Part shown: positions 1-10,457 of the stretch, in pieces
Layout: the number at the start of each line of letters is the position of its first letter
How positions within the stretch are numbered: the stretch's first letter is position 1
DNA from: Cladocopium goreaui
Taxonomy: Eukaryota > Sar > Dinophyceae > Suessiales > Symbiodiniaceae
Direction: 5' to 3'
Length of the DNA stretch: 64,000 bases
NCBI GenBank assembly: GCA_947184155.2
Contig: CAMXCT020001694.1
Span: forward strand, 1 to 64,000
The notes under the pieces: generated by a model
What the model was told of the DNA's origin: nothing
What the model saw: only the letters and a program-made list of their open reading frames with translations
The model's database searches: none
Made by a program: the position numbers and the translations under genes

Positions 1-110
1 GCAATATGCGCAAGATGATGTCACTGAACTGTTCGATTTGTTTGATGCCCATTTTTGGGGTTGGAAAGGTATATAGAATTTGGACTCCCAAAGGCGGTCC
101 TCCCCAGTAC
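1..110 (-). repeat. Dispersed repeat fragment, inverted copy
   Basis: Read on the minus strand, this stretch matches 31187-31290 and, more weakly, 31755-31860. The shared core includes GATGATGTCACTGAACT and TTTGTTTGATGCCCAT. The copy here has about 15 extra bases before GGCGGTCCTCCCCAGT. No coding function is seen. It may be the end of a longer dispersed repeat cut by the window edge. Confidence 0.75.
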
Positions 111-276
111 AAACAAGTGACGTGCAACGTGCAGTAGCGGCCATTCAGCACTTCCCATCCCCCGTTCCCCCTGATAGCCTCTTCATAAGAACACTAGGGA
201 CACGGGCTGCCCTAAAAGCCCCACCACACAGACGGACACCCTGGCGCAAAGAGCTCTAGAAGAATGGGAACGCACT

Positions 277-591
277 GTGTGTGAAAATAAGGCAGTAGCA
301 ATCCTCGCCGAGATCCAAGCTGGCCGACCGACTATAATCCATGAAGATGGAGGTGAAATGCTCATTGCCATTGTCCTTGATAGGCCACTGGCGGAAGCGA
401 AAGCACTAGTGGATGACCCTGCATTCGCTCGCGAAATGACGCGAACCCTGCATGACAAACAAACCCACCCGCTTATCGCCCAAATGATGAAACCAGCGGC
501 AAGCAGTAATCCACCCTCCGCCGCTGCTGCAGCCAGTGATACTAGTAGCAGTAGAGAGCCTCGCGCTGCCTCACACGAGCAGTTCCAGTGA
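277..591 (+). CDS. Hypothetical ORF, 104 aa, unrecognised
   Basis: This is an ATG-to-stop frame with a plausible folded N-terminal half (residues 1-70, mixed helix and strand) and an Ala/Ser-rich tail (residues 71-104). I recognise no family. It lies upstream of the recognisable part of retroposon copy A, so it could be a remnant of that element's own coding region or of an older sequence. An overlapping minus-strand frame of 137 aa is low-complexity and looks like a shadow. Nothing shows that it is expressed. Confidence 0.25.
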   Translation: MCENKAVAILAEIQAGRPTIIHEDGGEMLIAIVLDRPLAEAKALVDDPAFAREMTRTLHDKQTHPLIAQMMKPAASSNPPSAAAAASDTSSSREPRAASHEQFQ

Positions 592-869
592 GCCACATGA
601 CGTGACGCAGAGACCCCAAATTTATCATCCGTGCATTTAGCGCGTAACTTGCTTCAGGTTGAGCGGGGTTGTCACCATGGGGTACTCATGGTTGATGGCC
701 ACCTGCTACAATTGCCTATGCTGTCAGCATATCGGAGCCAATCGGGGAAGGGAGGCGGTAGAGGGCGGATATCTTAATCCTGTTCTGGGTTTTTAATTTG
801 TATTTGTTTATGTTGTGCTACCTTAATTGTTGCATGGTAGTTTAGCGCGATGTCAAAGTACATCAAGCC

Positions 870-1370
870 ATGGCGCCCGTTGCTGTCTTGCTCAGGCAAT
901 CCAGTATGAGCTCCGTGCAATCAAGTGAAGTGGTATGCCTGCCTCAAGAACCCCAGACTTGCAATGAGGCACAGGATCTCCTCCTACTGCAGGACTATAT
1001 GCACAGACTGACGAATACTCTCAGAACTTTGGAAGATACCCACGCCGTATTGCAGCAAACAGAACTCCTTGCAGATTTATCAACGAGCAAGACTGCAGAG
1101 ACATTCGCACAGCCTGCTGTTGCATAAGAAGTCTGCGCATTCGAGTAGAAGCCCGAGCCAATGTTACGGAACGAGAAGTGATTAGTCGACAGCTACAGCT
1201 CATGCATGCGAGCGTACAACACTACCGGACTGAGGACCTTAACACAGCTGACACAAGTTGCCTGTCCAGAACCTCGTTTGAACATTTTGAGGATAGACCT
1301 GGTCCTTGGGCAGAGAAAAACGCTCGTATTCCTACACCAAGGTAACTGAGCTAGCCACCATGATCACCTG
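870..1370 (+). pseudogene. Broken coiled-coil ORF of the poly(A) retroposon (copy A)
   Basis: The frame from 870 encodes a helical, Leu/Gln-rich segment (residues 25-70) and stops at 1127. A second frame, offset near 1071, continues as a charged helical segment (INEQDCRDIRTACCC... to PWAEKNARIPTP) and ends near 1343. The second frame is preserved in copy B at 7600-7878. The simplest reading is one ORF interrupted by an indel near 1071. I recognise no reverse transcriptase or endonuclease motif, so the element looks non-autonomous or 5'-truncated. Confidence 0.4.
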
Positions 1371-1736
1371 ACTGCATTTAATGCCGTTGATTTCAACACT
1401 TGCTAAGTGACCGCTCGAGCTGCACAACGCTTGCAAGCCTGCATCCATATTGTCGAGCTCGCCCTTCGCGAACTCGATCACATTGGATTCAGTTTTGAAA
1501 GCGGTATACACCGCCAGAGTGCACTGCAACTTCCACATATGGGTACAATTTCCCATATCACGAAACTGCATAGCATGAGCACTCGCTTAGTGAAGCTGCT
1601 CATAATGCCGGTGCAATAAGATGATTGGAAAAGCAGCACTGAGCGGACTCTGAGAGTAGCTGAGCTGTTGCCGCGCCGTCTTTTTCACCTTAGATCAAGT
1701 TTCACCCTTCTGTTTCACGGCGGTAGTTTCTCACCA

Positions 1737-4700
1737 CTGCAGAGGTACTTCCAAGTGTCTCCAAAGTTGCTGGGGTTTGGAGAAGCTTGTTTTGGTGTCT
1801 TGAAAGTGTCATGCTGTGGCGTGGCATCATGGGCTTTACGAAATTTGGCGACAAGCGTGTCAATGATTTGGCTTTGCTTTCAGGTTATGTAGTTGGAGTT
1901 GCATGCTTGCACCGCGAAAATCCATGCAGGCGGATCTGCATGCAGCTCGCTCCCCGTACGTCTTGATCATCTGTTCTTTACCTGTCGTTTTTGTTTGCAA
2001 TGCTTTGTTCCTCTTCCTTCTGCTGTATTTTCATATGTACAAACTCCAAACAAACCTTGTTAATGTCTGCGCGCAGCTCATTTCACTGAGGAATGAGCAC
2101 TTTTTTTGGTGACACCTTCGATGTGCTGTGTTTTCATATGTACAAACTCCAGGCATACTTTGAAAACATCTCTGTGCTGCGCATTCTATTGGAGAAAGCC
2201 ATGCTATGACCACACCTTCGATCTGCTGTGTTTTCATATGTACAAACCCCAATCAAACCTCAATTCTAGGCAGCGGACGAAACCTACAGTTGCCGCGCGC
2301 AAAAAAAGAAATTAATTGAACTTTCCTTTAAAATCCTGTCGCACCTGCTGGCATCGTCCGGCCCCATAGATTTGAGGTTTGAACAAGGTTCGCTTGAGGT
2401 TTGTACATATGAAAAACCAGCATGCCAGAGCTTTGCCACTTGAAGTGTTCCTGCCATTGTAAAGTGTCCGATGGGACGTGTATTCCGAGTTTGTTCGAGG
2501 TTTGTACATATGAAAACACAGCATGTGAGAGTGTACTGGCAGCCAGCGTGCTTTTCTTGAGTCTTTTCCGGGCGGGTTGATGCTTGCTCATGTTGCCGGA
2601 AGCGTTAGCACAGACCTCAATGTTTGAGAGAGAATGGCAAATCCATGTGTCTCACAGCAGATTGCCATTCAGCAACTACTGCGTCAGTAGTCTGGCTGCT
2701 GGCTTTAGATTTCATCTTTACTCTATGTGTATCCCCTTGCCCCGGAATTTTAATATTGGATGTTGTGCAAACGAGAAGCTTCTTAGATTGATCGCACACC
2801 GACGCGTTCGATTTTTCACGTTTATGTTTGTATCAACATTGGTCTTGGGGGCAGGGGGGGGAGCTCGTTGAATCTAATTCAAGCTTTGGAAAGTATTGTG
2901 ATCCTGGAGACTCATGAGTGTACCTCCTCAGTGTCAACATGATACAGAAAAAACGGTGTATGATCTTCGATTCTGGCATGATGACGCATGAAGAGAGTCA
3001 CGTGCTTCGCTGGTTGAAGAATGGAACTTTATGCTAGACATACGCCTAGGTTGTGCGAGCATCTGTAAAAGGGTTGTCGGGCACATTCACTGGGAGTTTT
3101 TTTTTGGCGCCGCAACATTTCTTTTCGTTTTGGACAGTTTGTGTCTCTTTTGACAGAGGCCATTTTTAGTTTCAATTTCTGGGAGACCGCTTCTATTGTT
3201 TCATTAGGCGAAGCCAAAAATGGCTTCATTTTTGGGATCAATTTTTGGCTTCGAGTTTGGAGCCAAAATCTATCTTTTTTGGCGTTTGTGGCAGGTAATC
3301 CCCGATTGACTTGTGTTGGACGCGACAGGATGCGAGCAGAGTGAGTTGTTGCTTCTACAAGCATGATTCCGGCAGCTTCGCTCTGAAACAAATCCCTTGC
3401 CACAGGCTGCTCCATGATGGTGTATCCATGAGTTGACACATGCTGCCTTCTAGGCTTCAAGACGATGCAGCGGAACTGCAGAGGTACTTCCAAGTGTCTC
3501 CAAAGTTGCTGGGGTTTGGAGAAGCTTGTTTTGGGGTCTTGAAAGTGTCATGCTGTGGCGTGGCATCATGGGCTTTACGAAATTTGGCGACAAGCGTGTC
3601 AATGATTTGGCTTTGCTTTCAGGTTATGTAGTTGGAGTTGCATGCTAGCACCGCGAAAATCCATGCAGGCGGATCTGCCTGCAGCTCGCTCCCCGTACGT
3701 CTTGATCATCTGTTCTTTACCTGTCGTTTTTGTTTGCAATGCTTTGTTCCTCTTCCTTCTGCTGTATTTTCATATGTACAAACTCCAAACAAACCTTGTT
3801 AATGTCTGCGCGCAGCTCATTTCACTGAGGAATGTGCACTTTTTTTGGTGACACCTTCGATGTGCTGTGTTTTCATATGTACAAACTCCAGGCATACTTT
3901 GAAAACATCTCTGTGCTGCGCATTCTATTGGAGAAAGCCATGCTATGACCACACCTTCGATCTGCTGTGTTTTCATATGTACAAACCCCAATCAAACCTC
4001 AATTCTAGGCAGCGGACGAAACCTACAGTTGCCGCGCGCAAAAAAAGAAATTAATTGAACTTTCCTTTAAAATCCTGTCGCACCTGCTGGCATCGTCCGG
4101 CCCCATAGATTTGAGGTTTGAACAAGGTTTGTACATATGAAAAACCAGCATGCCAGAGCTTTGCCACTTGAAGTGTTCCTGCCATTGTAAAGTGTCCGAT
4201 GGGACGTGTATTCTGAGTTTGTTCGAGGTTTGTACATATGAAAACACAGCATGTGAGAGTGTACTGGCAGCCAGCGTGCTTTTCTTGAGTCTTTTCCGGG
4301 CGGGTTGATGCTTGCTCATGTTGCTGGAAGCGTTAGCACAGACCTCAATGTTGGAGAAAGAATGGCAAATCCATGTGTCTCACAGGCAGATTGCCATTCA
4401 GCAACTACTGCGTCAGTAGTCTGGCTGCTGGCTTCAGATTTCATCTTTACTCTATGTGTATCCCCTTGCCCCGGAATTTTAATATTGGATGTTGTGCAAA
4501 CGAGAAGCTTCTTAGATTGATCGCACACCGACGCGTTCGATTTTTCACGTTTATGTTTGTATCAACATTGGTCTTGGGGGCAGGGGGGGGAGCTCGTTGA
4601 ATCTAATTCAAGCTTTGGAAAGTATTGTGATCCTGGAGACTCATGAGTGTACCTCCTCAGTGTCAACATAATACAGAAAAAACGGTGTATGATCTTCGAT

Positions 4701-6413
4701 TCTGGCATGATGACGCATGAAGAGAGTCACGTGCTTCGCTGGTTGAAGAATGGAACTTTATGCTAGACATACGCCTAGGTTGTGCGAGCATCTGTAAAAG
4801 GGTTGTCGGGCACATTCACTGGGAGTTTTTTTTTGGCGCCACAACATTTCTTTTCGTTTTGGACAGTTTGTGTCTCTTTTGACAGAGGCCATTTTTAGTT
4901 TCAATTTCTGGGAGACCGCTTCTATTGTTTCATTAGGCGAAGCCAAAAATGGCTTCATTTTTGGGATCAATTTTTGGCTTCGAGTTTGAAACCAAAATCT
5001 ATCTTTTTTGGCGTTTGTGGCAGGTAATTCCCGATTGACTTGTGTTGGACGCGACAGGATGCGAGCAGAGTGAGTTGTTGCTGCTCTGCTGTGGTTCTAC
5101 AAGCATGATTCCGACAGCTTCGCTCTGAAACAAATCCCTTGCCACAGGCTGCTCCATGATGGTGTATCCATGAGTTGACACATGCTGCCTAGAAGGGGCT
5201 TCAAGACGATGCAGCGGAACTGCAGAGGTACTTCCGAGTGTCTCCAAAGTTGCTGGAGTTTGGAGAAGCTTGTTTTGGTGTCTTGAAAGTGTCATGCTGT
5301 GGCGTGGCATCATGGGCTTTACGAAATTTGGCGACAAGCGTGTCAATGATTTGGCTTTGCTTTCAGGTTATGTAGTTGGAGTTGCATGCTAGCACCGCGA
5401 AAATCCATGCAGGCGGATCTGCCTGCAGCTCGCTCCCCGTACGTCTTGATCATCTGTTCTTTACCTGTCGTTTTTGTTTGCAAGGCTTTGTTCCTCTTCC
5501 TTCTGCTGTATTTTCATATGTACAAACTCCAAATAAACCTTGTTAATGTCTGCGCGCAGCTCATTTCACTGAGGAATGAGCACTTTTTTTGGTGACACCT
5601 TCGATGTGCTGTGTTTTCATATGTACAAACTCCAGGCATACTTTGAAAACATCTCTGTGCTGCGCATTCTATTGGAGAAAGCCATGCCATGACCACACCT
5701 TCGATCTGCTGTGTTTTCATATGTACAAACCCCAATCAAACCTCAATTCTAGGCAGCGGACGAAACCTAGAGTTGCCGCGCGCAAAAAAAGAAATTAATT
5801 GAACTTTCCTTTAAATCCTGTCGCACCTGCTGGCATCGTCCGGCCCCATAGATTTGAGGTTTGAACAAGGTTTGCTTGAGGTTTGTACATATGAAAAACC
5901 AGCATGCCAGAGCTTTGCCACTTGAAGTGTTCCTGCCATTGTAAAGTGTCCGATGGGACGTGTATTCCGAGTTTGTTCGAGGTTTGTACATATGAAAACA
6001 CAGCATGTTAGAGTACTGGCAGCCAGCGTGCTTTTCTTGAGTCTTTTCCGGGCGGGTTGATGCTTGCTCATGTTGCTGGAAGCGTTAGCACAGACCTCAA
6101 TGTTGGAGAAAGAATGGCAAATCCATGTGTCTCACAGGCAGATTGCCATTCAGCAACTTACTGCGTCAGTAGTCTGGCTGCTGGCTTCAGATTTCATCTT
6201 TACTCTGTGTGTATCCCCTTGCCCCGGAATTTTAATATTGGATGTTGTGCAAACGAGAAGCTTCTTAGATTGATCGCACACCGACGCGTTCGATTTTTCA
6301 CGTTTATGTTTGTATCAACATTGGTCTTGGGGGCAGGGGGGGGAGCTCGTTGAATCTAATTCAAGCTTTGGAAAGTATTGTGATCCTGGAGACTCATGAG
6401 TGTACCTCCTCAG
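1737..6413. mobile_element. Three-unit tandem insertion with short terminal inverted repeats
   Basis: Three near-identical units of about 1.19 kb (1737-2931, 3476-4660, 5220-6413) are separated by two near-identical spacers of about 0.55 kb (2932-3475, 4661-5219). The outer ends are CTGCAGAGGTAC and GTACCTCCTCAG, a 12-bp inverted repeat with 10 matches. Copy B at 8250-8270 is an empty site (TCTCACCACTTTG). Comparison shows that CA is duplicated on both sides (1735-1736, 6414-6415). No ORF over 100 codons is convincing. It may be a foldback or MITE-like element, or a tandem LTR structure, since the units can also be read as starting TG and ending CA. Confidence 0.75.
2028..2522. repeat. Five 17-bp motifs, three direct then two inverted
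   Basis: TTTTCATATGTACAAAC occurs at 2028-2044, 2131-2147 and 2231-2247 on the plus strand and at 2399-2415 and 2500-2516 on the minus strand. The two copies ending at 2247 and starting at 2500 are exact inverted copies over 23 bases. The pattern recurs in the other two units (about 3767-4255 and 5511-6005), giving about 15 copies. Such clustered subterminal motifs resemble transposase-binding arrays, but no protein is known here. Confidence 0.8.
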
Positions 6414-7242
6414 CACTTTGTTGTGACCCGGCGTTGTCGGTGTTTGCTTCAAAGTGTCAGGGTGAATGTCATGCCATGATGGCTGCTCTTTGTGATCTCG
6501 GGGATCCTGGCTGGGGGGATCCCTGGTTTCCGCATTGAGCTTTTTTGCTTGCACCCTCGGAGTGGCCCTTTGTGAATTTGTTGGCGGTTGGTTGTTGTTG
6601 GTTTTATTTATGGGCCGGCGAACATGACACATAAGCTGTCATCTGCATGTGCCGAGATGATACTAAGCTATCACAACTCGCTTCAACAGAACTGTTTCAC
6701 CCATAAACTGGAACCCGTCACGTCACTGTGGTGTGTTTGTGTGGTTGTTTTTGTTTTGTGTGGGTGGTTGTTTTGTTTTTTGTTTGGGTTTGCTTTTGGT
6801 GTGTTTTTTGTTTTTTGTTGTTTGCTTTCTGTTCTTGTGTTTCTGTTTTTGCTCTCGAAATGTGACAAGGGATTTGGACTATGTATCGGTCCTCTACCAG
6901 TTTGCTTTTGCGGCCATTACAGCTTCGGCCCCTGCACGGGTCAATTAATTAATCTAATTTGCAACATGCTTGGAAACATGTTGAACGACCTGGCGGAAGC
7001 CATAAGGCGTTGGACGGAAAAAAAAGACTCAAGTCGAATCCAGAATAAGATGTAGAACTGATCCATATACCACAATCACTGGTTGTGAAAAATCATCCTA
7101 TGTATAGCTAGCGTAGCGATCTTGTGCTTGTACTTAGGTAGTTGTTAGTCGCTTTGTAGTTGTAGTTTGTGGACTTGCGTAGTTTGGACTTTGTTTTGTA
7201 GTTAGCAGGTGATTGTGATGTAGTTAATCGATCTCATCTCAT

Positions 7243-7266
7243 TCCGTCACAAAGAGTTGTGACGGA
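7243..7266 (+). promoter_or_regulatory. Perfect 10-bp hairpin in the E1 LTR
   Basis: TCCGTCACAA, loop AGAG, TTGTGACGGA. The same hairpin is conserved in the 3' LTR at 18767-18790. It could act in LTR transcript processing or packaging; the role is inference. Confidence 0.6.
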
Positions 7267-7580
7267 GTTGCCATTTTTCGTTTGTAGTTAGCCGTTTTTA
7301 GGTTTTTTGCACGTTGTAGGTTATTCCACACGAGAACCAAACTGCACGAAACCAATCTTAGGTTTTTGCCACGTAGAAGTTTGTTTTTTTGCACGTGTCT
7401 AGATTTGTAGAATCGTTTCTGGAACTGCTATGACCCAACGTAAACGTTGGCTCAAGACCTGCAAGTTCGAAAAGGGTGAGTGTGTCGCCGTGAGACGGCC
7501 TGGGAAAGTTGACACAGACAGAAACGCGAAACGACCACCGTTTGTTTGTGTTTTGGTGTTTTGGTTTGGGTTTACTTTGT

Positions 7581-8890
7581 GCACAAGAGGTTTGAAAGTG
7601 TTATCAACGAGCAAGACTGCAGAGACATTCGCACAGCCTGCTGTTGCATAAGAAGTCTGCGCATTCGAGTAGAAGCCCGAGCCAATGTTACGGAACGAGA
7701 AGTGATTAGTCGACAGCTACGGCTCATGCATGCGAGCGTACAACACTACCGGACTGAGGACCTTAACACAGCTGACACAAGTTGCCTGTCCAGAACCTCG
7801 TTTGAACATTTTGAGGATAGACCTGGTCCTTGGGCAGAGAAAAACGCTCGTATTCCTACACCAAGGCAACTGAGCTAGCCACCATGATCACCTGACTGCA
7901 TTTAATGCCGTTGATTTCAACACTTGCTAAGTGACCGCTCGAGCTGCACAACGCTTGCAAGCCTGCATCCATATTGTCGAGCTCGCCCTTCGCGAACTCG
8001 ATCACATTGGATTCAGTTTTGAAAGCGGTATACACCGCCAGAGTGCACTGCAACTCCCATATATGGGTACAATTTCCCATATCACGAAACTGCATAGCAT
8101 GAGCACTCGCTTAGTGAAGCTGCTCACAATGCCGGTGCAATAAGATGATTGGAAAAGCAGCACTGAGCGGACTCTGAGGGTAGCTGAGTGCTGTTACCGC
8201 GCCGTCTTTTTCACCTTAGATCAAGTTTCACCCTTCTGTTTCACGGCGGTAGTTTCTCACCACTTTGTTGTGACCCGGCGTTGTCGGTGTTTGCTTCAAA
8301 GTGTCAGGGTGAATGTCATGCCATGATGGCTGCTCTTTGTGATCTCGGGGATCCTGGCTGGGGGGATCCCTGGTTTCCGCATTGAGCTTTTTTGCTTGCA
8401 CCCTCGGAGTGGCCCTTTGTGAATTTGTTGGCGGTTGGTTGTTGTTGGTTTTATTTATGGGCCGGCGAACATGACACATAAGCTGTCATCTGCATGTGCC
8501 GAGATGATACTAAGCTATCACAACTCGCTTCAACAGAACTGTTTCACCCATAAACTGGAACCCGTCACGTCACTGTGGTGTGTTTGTGTGGTTGTTTTTG
8601 TTTTGTGTGGGTGGTTGTTTTGTTTTTTGTTTGGGTTTGCTTTTGGTGTGTTTTTTGTTTTTTGTTGTTTGCTTTCTGTTCTTGTGTTTCTGTTTTTGCT
8701 CTCGAAATGTGACAAGGGATTTGGACTATGTATCGGTCCTCTACCAGTTTGCTTTTGCGGCCATTACAGCTTCGGCCCCTGCACGAGTCAATTAATTAAT
8801 CTAATTTGCAACATGCTTGGAAACATGTTGAACGACCTGGCGGAAGCCATAAGGCGTTGGACGGAAAAAAAAGCACAAGAGGTTTGAAAG
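7581..8890 (+). mobile_element. Poly(A) retroposon copy B with 18-bp target duplication
   Basis: The insertion is 7599-8872 and ends in eight A. The 18-bp duplication GCACAAGAGGTTTGAAAG is perfect at 7581-7598 and 8873-8890, and the uninterrupted 3' LTR of E1 has one copy. This defines both element ends and shows insertion into an already resident LTR. It holds the coiled-coil ORF tail (to 7878), a G/T-rich stretch (8575-8700) and the conserved 3' end. The long duplication and poly(A) tail point to target-primed reverse transcription. Confidence 0.93.
7600..7878 (+). pseudogene. Coiled-coil ORF tail of retroposon B
   Basis: The frame reads on from LTR sequence into INEQDCRDIRTACCC and ends with PWAEKNARIPTPRQLS at 7878. 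It is the 5'-truncated counterpart of the broken ORF in copy A. It is rich in Arg, Glu and Leu with helical character and matches no family I recognise. It cannot be translated as a native protein here because its start lies outside the copied segment. Confidence 0.4.
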
Positions 8891-8929
8891 CGGTTTTCGC
8901 GATCTAACTTTGTGTGTCAAAGTTTTACG

Positions 8930-8941
8930 TGGTAGCGGAGC
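8930..8941 (+). promoter_or_regulatory. E1 primer-binding site
   Basis: TGGTAGCGGAGC follows the 5' LTR directly. Its complement ends GCTACCA, as expected for a tRNA 3' end with CCA. Plant Copia elements use TGGTATCAGAGC, complementary to initiator Met tRNA. The match at 9 of 12 positions suggests the dinoflagellate initiator tRNA here. Confidence 0.9.
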
Positions 8942-9072
8942 TTGTGTGCTCCCTTCACAAGAGATCCTGTGAGGATCTGGCACGCCTGTGTGCGTCTTGT
9001 GTGTGCCTGGTTCCAGGGAAGTTGGTGTGAGTTACGTTTGACTGTCGTGTGTTTGACTTCGAGGTGTCAGAA

Positions 9073-10457
9073 ATGTCTCAATCAGGACAACCACAGCATT
9101 TTCGAATGGACGGCCAAGGTACCCAGAGCGGAGAGAAAGGATATGGTAAGGGTTTTCAGGCAGGTGGACCGACTGGACCGTACCCTGTTGGAGAAGTTGG
9201 ACCGGGGAGTCCGCAACCTGCGTCACCGACGCACCAAGAGCAGCCTAGTATGCCAGGAAGTCCAGGTCCGCAAGGTCCTTTGTTCACGCCAGATCAGTTG
9301 ACCCAGATCGCACAGATCTTCCGCATGGGAATTGAGCCTGTCGTAAGGGAAATGAGTACAGACTTGACAGTTTGCAAGCTCAGGTGACTCGCGTTCCAGA
9401 GGGAACTGCAGCCTTGCACGGTGCGAGACCGGCTGATGCATCCTTGTCTTCAGGTTTAAGCAGTGGACCTTCGCGGTTTGGTGAACAGCCACCCACGAGT
9501 CCAGGACCTGCGTTCCGACCTGTGGGGTCGCCGCCAGGTATAGCACAAGTGACACCCCAGAGGGGGGAGAGAAATCCGAATCAAGATGACGACAGAGATG
9601 GTCGTGACATCTTTAGTAAATCTGAGAAATGGTTACCTCCTATGCCCACTGTGGATTTCAGGAATTGGAAAACCCGTGCAGATGAAGTCCTTGGATTTTC
9701 GGACTGGGTTCAGGCGCTACGTGCTTGGGTTTCCTTAGGAAGTGACATCTTTGCCTGGGAGATTGCCCAGTGCATTGGTTGGGAACAAGAGATCCATATG
9801 TCTGTGCTGAAGCCCGCTCAACAGACCCGCAGCGCGCGTCTTCTTGCAATCCTCATCCAGACGTTTAAGGATTTCCCAAGGGGGAACACCATGCTGCAAG
9901 CTTATGTTGAAGGAGTTGGTGTTGATGGAGCGTTCTTGGCAACTAGAGGTACGAGTGGTTTTGAAGGTTTGCGTTTGTTGGCAAGAGAGTTTTCTTTGCG
10001 TTCAAGGGCAGAAGCGTCTTTCTTTCGCACTGAGTTTTTGGCAAAGACGTTCAAAGCGTCTGCTGGTGTTACTCAGGTTAGTGACATCATTCGCCAGATT
10101 GACGTCGGACTGTCAAGGTTTCGCAAGATGATTGAAACTCTACCTGCAACTGTGTCCAGAGTTGGACTTGAGGTGCAAACAAGTGATCTGACCATCATGC
10201 TTTTACGTTCGCTGCCACATGATGTTCGTTCGTACACCACGTTACATGCAGCAGGTGATGCATACACCGACCTTCGCACTGCTGCGTTGCGTTTTGAGAC
10301 GCAGCAACGCATGTTTGCTGAGTTGAGTGGCCCATCTTCATCAGGTGCACGAGGTGTGCATGCACTTGAAAGTGCCGAGACCGCTGAAGAGTGGTGGGGA
10401 TACGATCAGGAAGGTTATGACAACTCTGAGTATGCCCAGGAAGAAGATCCTGATTGA
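9073..10457 (+). CDS. gag: E1 gag (capsid-like), with one internal frame break
   Basis: The start is taken at ATG 9073 (MSQSGQ...), which lies inside a longer open frame. The first 100 residues are Gly/Pro/Gln-rich. The frame stops at 9387, but an overlapping frame from 9372 continues the same protein (LQAQVTRVPEG...), so a one-base change lies near 9371. The central part (about 9630-10330) is a helical region with many Trp and Leu residues (FRNWKTRADEVLGFSDWVQA), typical of Copia UBN2-like gag. The acidic end (EEWWGYDQEG) is followed in another frame by the zinc knuckles, so a second break lies near 10450. It forms the particle shell in relatives. Confidence 0.85.

Larger units (their letters stand above)
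870..7025 (+). mobile_element. Poly(A)-tailed retroposon copy A, interrupted by a tandem array
   Basis: The left part (about 1071-1736) and the right part (6414-7025) match copy B (7599-8872) almost perfectly, apart from a 4.7-kb insertion at 1737-6413. The 3' end is conserved in all copies: GTTGAACGACCTGGCGGAAG, then a short linker and eight A (7018-7025). The 5' limit is not visible, so 870 is only the start of the upstream ORF. Copies B and D show poly(A) tails and long target-site duplications, which fits LINE-type target-primed insertion. Confidence 0.75.
7084..8929 (+). repeat. E1 5' LTR (interrupted)
   Basis: It begins TGTGAAAAATCATCC and ends GTTTTACG just before the primer-binding site. 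Without the inserted retroposon B and its duplicated target it is 554 bp, against 545 bp for the 3' LTR. Differences from the 3' LTR are a few substitutions and a 9-bp indel in a GTGTTTTGGT run. A 10-bp perfect stem with an AGAG loop lies at 7243-7266, and a 6-bp stem at about 7436-7451. Confidence 0.93.

Noticed and set aside
3100..3260. Possible dinoflagellate spliced-leader relic around CCATTTTTGGCTTC
   Set aside because: The sequence does not contain CCGTAGCCATTTTGGCTCAAG; similar words are part of local hairpins. No exact leader was found anywhere in the window.
1668..6353. Many 60-100 codon frames repeated three times
   Set aside because: They repeat only because the units are tandem copies; frames differ between strands and none has a recognisable domain.
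6588..7055. Frames with Val/Phe/Cys-rich hydrophobic runs in retroposon copies A and B
   Set aside because: They come from the G/T-rich stretch in the retroposon tail and are not conserved in copies C and D.
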